Shown in pieces: positions 59,946-64,000 of a DNA stretch of 64,000 bases. Origin of the DNA: Urechis unicinctus (taxonomy: Eukaryota > Annelida > Polychaeta > Xenopneusta > Urechidae); assembly GCA_034190875.2 (NCBI GenBank), contig CM067343.1, positions 31,552,835-31,616,834 on the forward strand. The letters run 5' to 3'. The translations under genes and the position numbers were made by a program. How positions within the stretch are numbered: the first letter of the stretch is position 1; each line of letters begins with the position of its first letter. The notes under the pieces were generated by a model. It had not been told where the DNA came from, ran no database searches, and was given only the letters and a program-made list of their open reading frames with translations.

Positions 59946-62810
59946 CTAACTTCCCATGAGATTAGCTTGTAAACCACCATTAATAGCTTTCTTCAAATGC
60001 CGCTGGCTCGTTAAGGCTAAAATAGGATTGTGGGATGCCATTATTGGGTTATGTGCGCGAACGAAATGTCTATTTAAGTGACATTCATTAGTCAAGGCCA
60101 CAAAGGCAATTTTGAATGTCGGTGTTAGGATGCCAACACTATTGTTTTGGTCGATGGTGCCTCATTTATCTGGCCATAAAATTCTTAACAGCACAGCGAA
60201 AAACTACACGACAGTTGAAGAATGATATGAGAAAAAGGGATTGTCCCATATTTAGCAGTTTGATTATATGAGGGTGCCACGTAAGCAAGGCACGGATTGG
60301 ACGCTTAGAGCAAGTGCCTAAGCCACATTATGAAAACATAAATGGACCTAGGGAGTATGGAAACATTTGCATCAATCATTTGACTCCGCAGGGTATGTGA
60401 TCTTGACACAGAAAACAAAACACCAACTAAGAGTCTTAGGTGGAAGAATCATTTTGTAACTTGCCATGCTTGATCAAAATCTACGACTACCATGGCGGAC
60501 GCTAATGAATCAAACGTAGAATTATCTCAAAGCCTATTGAATTATTCCGGCATTCACATTCATGTGAAACACTATTGAATCCAATTGTGAGTTCCCCAAA
60601 TCCCTTCACCGCTTTGTTACCTATGATACTAGAGAAATAAGCACTGGTTGCCAGTTCATTGCAGTAATTTTATAATTACGTTATAAAAACATATTATCAT
60701 AATTAAAGTAATATAAGACACTTTAAAGTCTATATCCAAATACTTGTCAGGGACGGTTTATTACCTTGCTCAATGTGCACACAATAACTTGTTTGTGTGA
60801 TCCATCTTCAACCTTATACCTAACTACTATTAGCACAGACAAAACCCTTAAATTAACGGATGTTAACCTGGACAATTAGTGAGCTCCATTGTCGCAGTGC
60901 ACATGTTACATGAGTTGCCTAACTCTGTGTCAATACTTGTTGACGAATAGATCAACTGTTGATGCAGAACACAACTTACTCGTAACGCCCGCGTGTTTCT
61001 ATTGTGCTCCTGTCGGTATTAAATATTGATAACAGTTCATTTGTCGAGATTATATACAGGCTAGTACTGATGCCTTTAGTAATCCGTTTATTAAGTAAAA
61101 TTGTTGTAATCTTAACCTTCCAAAGAAGGCCGTTGAGCAGGCGTACCTAGTGTCTATGATTATACATTGAGTGTAGCAGTTGACAGTAGTCACCAACAAA
61201 AACAGTTGAATTTATGGAACAAGCAATCATTGTTTGACATGCCTCAGCCTTGAAAGACTAGCTACTAGATGCGATGTCTTTACTTTACAAATGTCTTAAC
61301 CTGCTTATATCTTCGATGTATCGACGCAAAACAGTTTTAGCTTCGATTATCAAATCGTTACCAGCGTGGCAATAATGCATCTTGGAACACATAGACGCCA
61401 AAAGAACGTAATTGTCTTGCTACTTGGTTTTATAATCATAGATCTACAGACACAAATGTAATGGTGCCATACAACCGGATGTTTACAGAGATCCTCCCAT
61501 TTCACATACCACAATCTCACAAATGTGATCCAACAACGGGTGTAGACGCCTTCGCCATAATAACATTGCTCACAAAACATGTGACACGCTTAGCAGCAGC
61601 AATGCAAGGCGACAACATATTTGCAAATAGGCCTGGTTACCTAGTCATTTAACTTTAGAGTACCTATATACCACTTTTTTTATAATTCCCTTATTTGGAA
61701 GAAATAAAATTTCAATCGTTTGTTAACTAACATTATTTAATAGAGTAACACATGCAACAATATTGTTGCAATATGCGGTATTTTGTCAAATAGAATTAAC
61801 TAAATATTTAATTAAACTAACAACGGCTTGAGCCCCGATGGAATCATCTGTATGTAAGTTTATTGGTATTTGTGATGCACATAGGCTGGAATGCGCGTAC
61901 CCAATGTGTCATTGGGTTGCATCATACCGTTTTGACCCAAGCGATATGTCAACCAGGTTCGTTCAGAGTCACAAATATCTTGGCACTTGAAGAAGACAAA
62001 GATGAAGAGGAAGAAGAAGAAGAAAACAAAAAAGATTAGGAGAAGAAGAACCAGAATACAGGAAGAGGACGATTTGGATCACACAGCATACCCAGGCACC
62101 TTCACTAGCATTATCCCATGTCAGCATTCTAAGGTAGAATATTACGCTTCTCGTGTTGATTCCTGATACCATTATAATGATATTGCAGGCCAAACCTTCA
62201 CAGATGCTTTCTTGGACATGTGATACAGAATGATGGCCTCACATACAGTAGAATCTCCACCGATCTGTCTTTTACATGCATCGTTATCCTTTTCCACAAG
62301 GATTTAAAACCCAAACATTTATTGCCTTTAATTGTATCCAATAATTCGACGGTAATTATTAGATCATTGGCTATGCCAGTTTTTCGCACTACTCGCCCTT
62401 TGATTGTTTCACAGATCTTGGAGAGGGAGGTCACAATGCGCATAGGTAATAGTCGTACCATAAGTGTCTGGATACTGATAATCAATAGTAGTAATACAGA
62501 GTGTAGCACAAACACCCATTGATGTGTCTGTGCAGGGATGCAACCAACCGATCATCATTGATGCAGAGCCTTCTATAAACATCCCGCCCTATACTGAAGC
62601 AAGTGGCTGCATTGTTATGAGCTGGCATAAGAGATTAACAGAAGACATCCCGCTATGCTCAGATATATCCCCTTCTCTGATGTATCTCCCCGTCAACCTG
62701 TGACAGTGTTTTTTTTATAACCCAGGTAGTGCCTATTTAGACCCGCTTCTTTAATATCCCACAACTAATTACTGTCCTCACAATTCCCGTAGGTAGTTTG
62801 TTAAGGATAC
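59946..62810 (+). repeat. Block F, copy IV, with three inserts
   Basis: Follows 14236-15780 but carries extra stretches at about 60285-60735, 61885-62070 and 62195-62600. The second contains a small perfect hairpin (acccaatg/cattgggt, 61899-61917) and a purine-rich GAA-like tract. The third has overlapping frames of 105 and 100 codons on opposite strands with no motif. No gene called. Confidence 0.8.
61988..62070 (+). repeat. Purine-rich (GAA)-like tract
   Basis: Mostly A and G for about 80 bases, with GAA/GAG units. Absent from the copy I paralogue, where the flanks meet at about 15450. It could form a triplex or act as a polypyrimidine tract on the minus strand. Confidence 0.8.
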
Positions 62811-64000
62811 GACGAGGTTGATGCAGGTGTTTTTTAACCTTTATTTGAATTTTTCTTGTAGGACGACGAAACTCCAATGAATCCCAAAATGACTTGCTAT
62901 TTTTGAGTGGTGAGGCTCTTTGTAATGCACGCTCTAGTCCAGAGAGAAGCAAAGATAATTGGTCGAAACAATGGCTTGACGATCGAAATCCGAGTCTCGA
63001 CAAATGAAGAATTGCAGACATGATTGGGTTGATACCATAATCACAGAATATAACCGTTATGGGGCGATATGACAAATAGACCACCGATGATTGGTCGATC
63101 CCATAAATGGTTGTTGGCAACTTGATGATTGTCACATAGGAAGTCGACGAATGCAATTATATCATTGTGACGTTCCGTCGTGAAAACTATATGTGCCATT
63201 TTATCAATTTGTATAGACACTGGCAAGCACCATCAAATAATATATAGATATATAAAGATTAATTAACTGTGGTGGGTAATTGTTCGATCGTGACAAAATT
63301 TGGAAATCATTTCAGCTTTATTTTTTAGCAACTTTTAAATTTTGTAATAATTATCATTATCCCAAGCGTCTGCGTTCAAATAAATCATAGTTAAGTCTGC
63401 AGTTTGCAGAATATTTCAATTGCTAATAAAATCGGTACACTACGTCTGACAGTAATAACAATGGTGACATTTAATGTGTAATTTTCTCATAGATAATGGG
63501 CTAATTGGCACTATTCAATAGTTTTCTCATAGCACAATGGCGTCACCAAACGTGAAGAAAAATGAATCCTATTGAAATATAGCTCGAGTGTCTAACGACG
63601 CGATCCAGCGTCTTGCCGACACAGCCTAGACCGCATCTAACGCTCGCTAGAGTGTACAAAGAGAACAAGAAGTAACTTATATTCCATTGATACAGCTTTG
63701 AACTAATATGTGATGTAGTCATTACTCATTACTGTGTGTGCTAACATGGTAAATGCCGAAACGGCCTCGTAAATGTCTTGTGAGTTTTGATTGGTCAATT
63801 CATCCGTGAGCCATTGTGCCACCCAAAAAAACTACAGCCTACACCAGAGGGAGGAAATAATTGGCATCATTCGTTTGACAGGCGACACTTGAGGTATTCA
63901 AAACGATGAGGAAAATATACATGCCTGCAAAAAAATCCGGTCATTGAAAACAATATAGTAAGGAAAAGCCATAGGTCGCACGCATGGCTAATGCAAAGGC
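62811..64000 (+). repeat. Block G, copy IV, cut by the window edge
   Basis: Partner of 15781-16720 and 45591-46770. A 139-codon minus frame (63156-62737) resembles a frame in copy I over about 52 residues with about 15 replacements, then diverges. Copy III is frame-broken, so I do not call a gene. The hairpin is at 63590-63631. Confidence 0.85.
63590..63631 (-). other. Conserved hairpin of block G, copy IV
   Basis: The inner stem is unchanged. The outer stem keeps pairing on the minus strand through one G-U pair (GTCTAG with TTAGAC), whereas the plus strand would have an A-C mismatch. The unpaired bulge has changed more than the stems. Confidence 0.5.

Larger units (their letters stand above)
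2563..64000 (+). repeat. Tandem array of giant non-coding repeat units (four copies)
   Basis: The same blocks recur in the same order and orientation. Block E, for example, starts at about 12513, 34036, 43306 and 58351, and block C at about 7291, 30006, 40991 and 57146. Copies differ by point changes, small indels and kilobase-scale losses or gains. No conserved protein frame runs through the unit. The array continues past the right edge: 63850-64000 still matches 46640-46770. Candidates are a decayed macrosatellite or segmental tandem duplication, or a cluster of a long non-coding transcription unit. Sequence alone does not decide. Confidence 0.9.

Noticed and set aside
62198-62522. Overlapping frames of 105 (minus) and 100 (plus) codons in a copy IV insert
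   Set aside because: They lie opposite each other with no motif, and at this base composition several frames of 100 codons are expected by chance in 64 kb.

Overview
The window is AT-rich animal-type genomic DNA with almost no coding capacity. There are no operons and no bacterial signals. The only clear protein-coding material is a retroelement at the left edge. Its Gag-like protein, together with an SGNH hydrolase, points to a tyrosine-recombinase retrotransposon of the DIRS/Ngaro group, which is common in invertebrate and fish genomes. An invertebrate is the likeliest source; I cannot name the species.

Layout. Positions 1-2562 (minus strand) hold the 5' part of the retroelement. On the minus strand the order is a compact SGNH hydrolase reading frame broken by one in-frame TGA (2193-1615), a leader with a degenerate direct repeat, and a Gag-like frame (913-1) that runs open off the window edge. 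From about 2563 to the end the window is one structure: a tandem array of very long, gene-poor units, all in the same orientation. I recognise four copies: I (about 2563-28700), II (about 28701-39318), III (about 39319-53310) and IV (53311 to beyond 64000). They are made of collinear blocks, which I label A, B, P/Q, C, D, E, F, G, X, H, I, J and K. Paralogous blocks look roughly 80-90% identical by eye. Each copy lacks different blocks, so unit length varies from about 10 to 26 kb. In copy I, block D is itself duplicated in tandem (8081-10293 and 10294-12512) with only a handful of differences.

Nothing in the array reads as a conserved protein. Open frames of 60-160 codons occur on both strands at about the frequency expected by chance in AT-rich DNA. 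Where such a frame recurs between copies, the substitutions look neutral. What stands out is non-coding: a 27-bp string identical in all four copies of block E, a roughly 42-bp hairpin conserved in three copies of block G, a 97-bp near-perfect palindrome made by inverted duplication in copy II, large insertion/deletion breakpoints that coincide with (AT)n and (CAT)n microsatellites, and blocks that give conflicting groupings of the copies. Copy-specific inserts carry possible fossils: a mariner-like transposase remnant (copy II) and a weak gamma-glutamylcyclotransferase-like remnant (copy I).

Limits: block coordinates come from reading, not from an aligner, and are good to tens of bases unless a junction is described exactly. 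A self dot plot would settle the architecture immediately.
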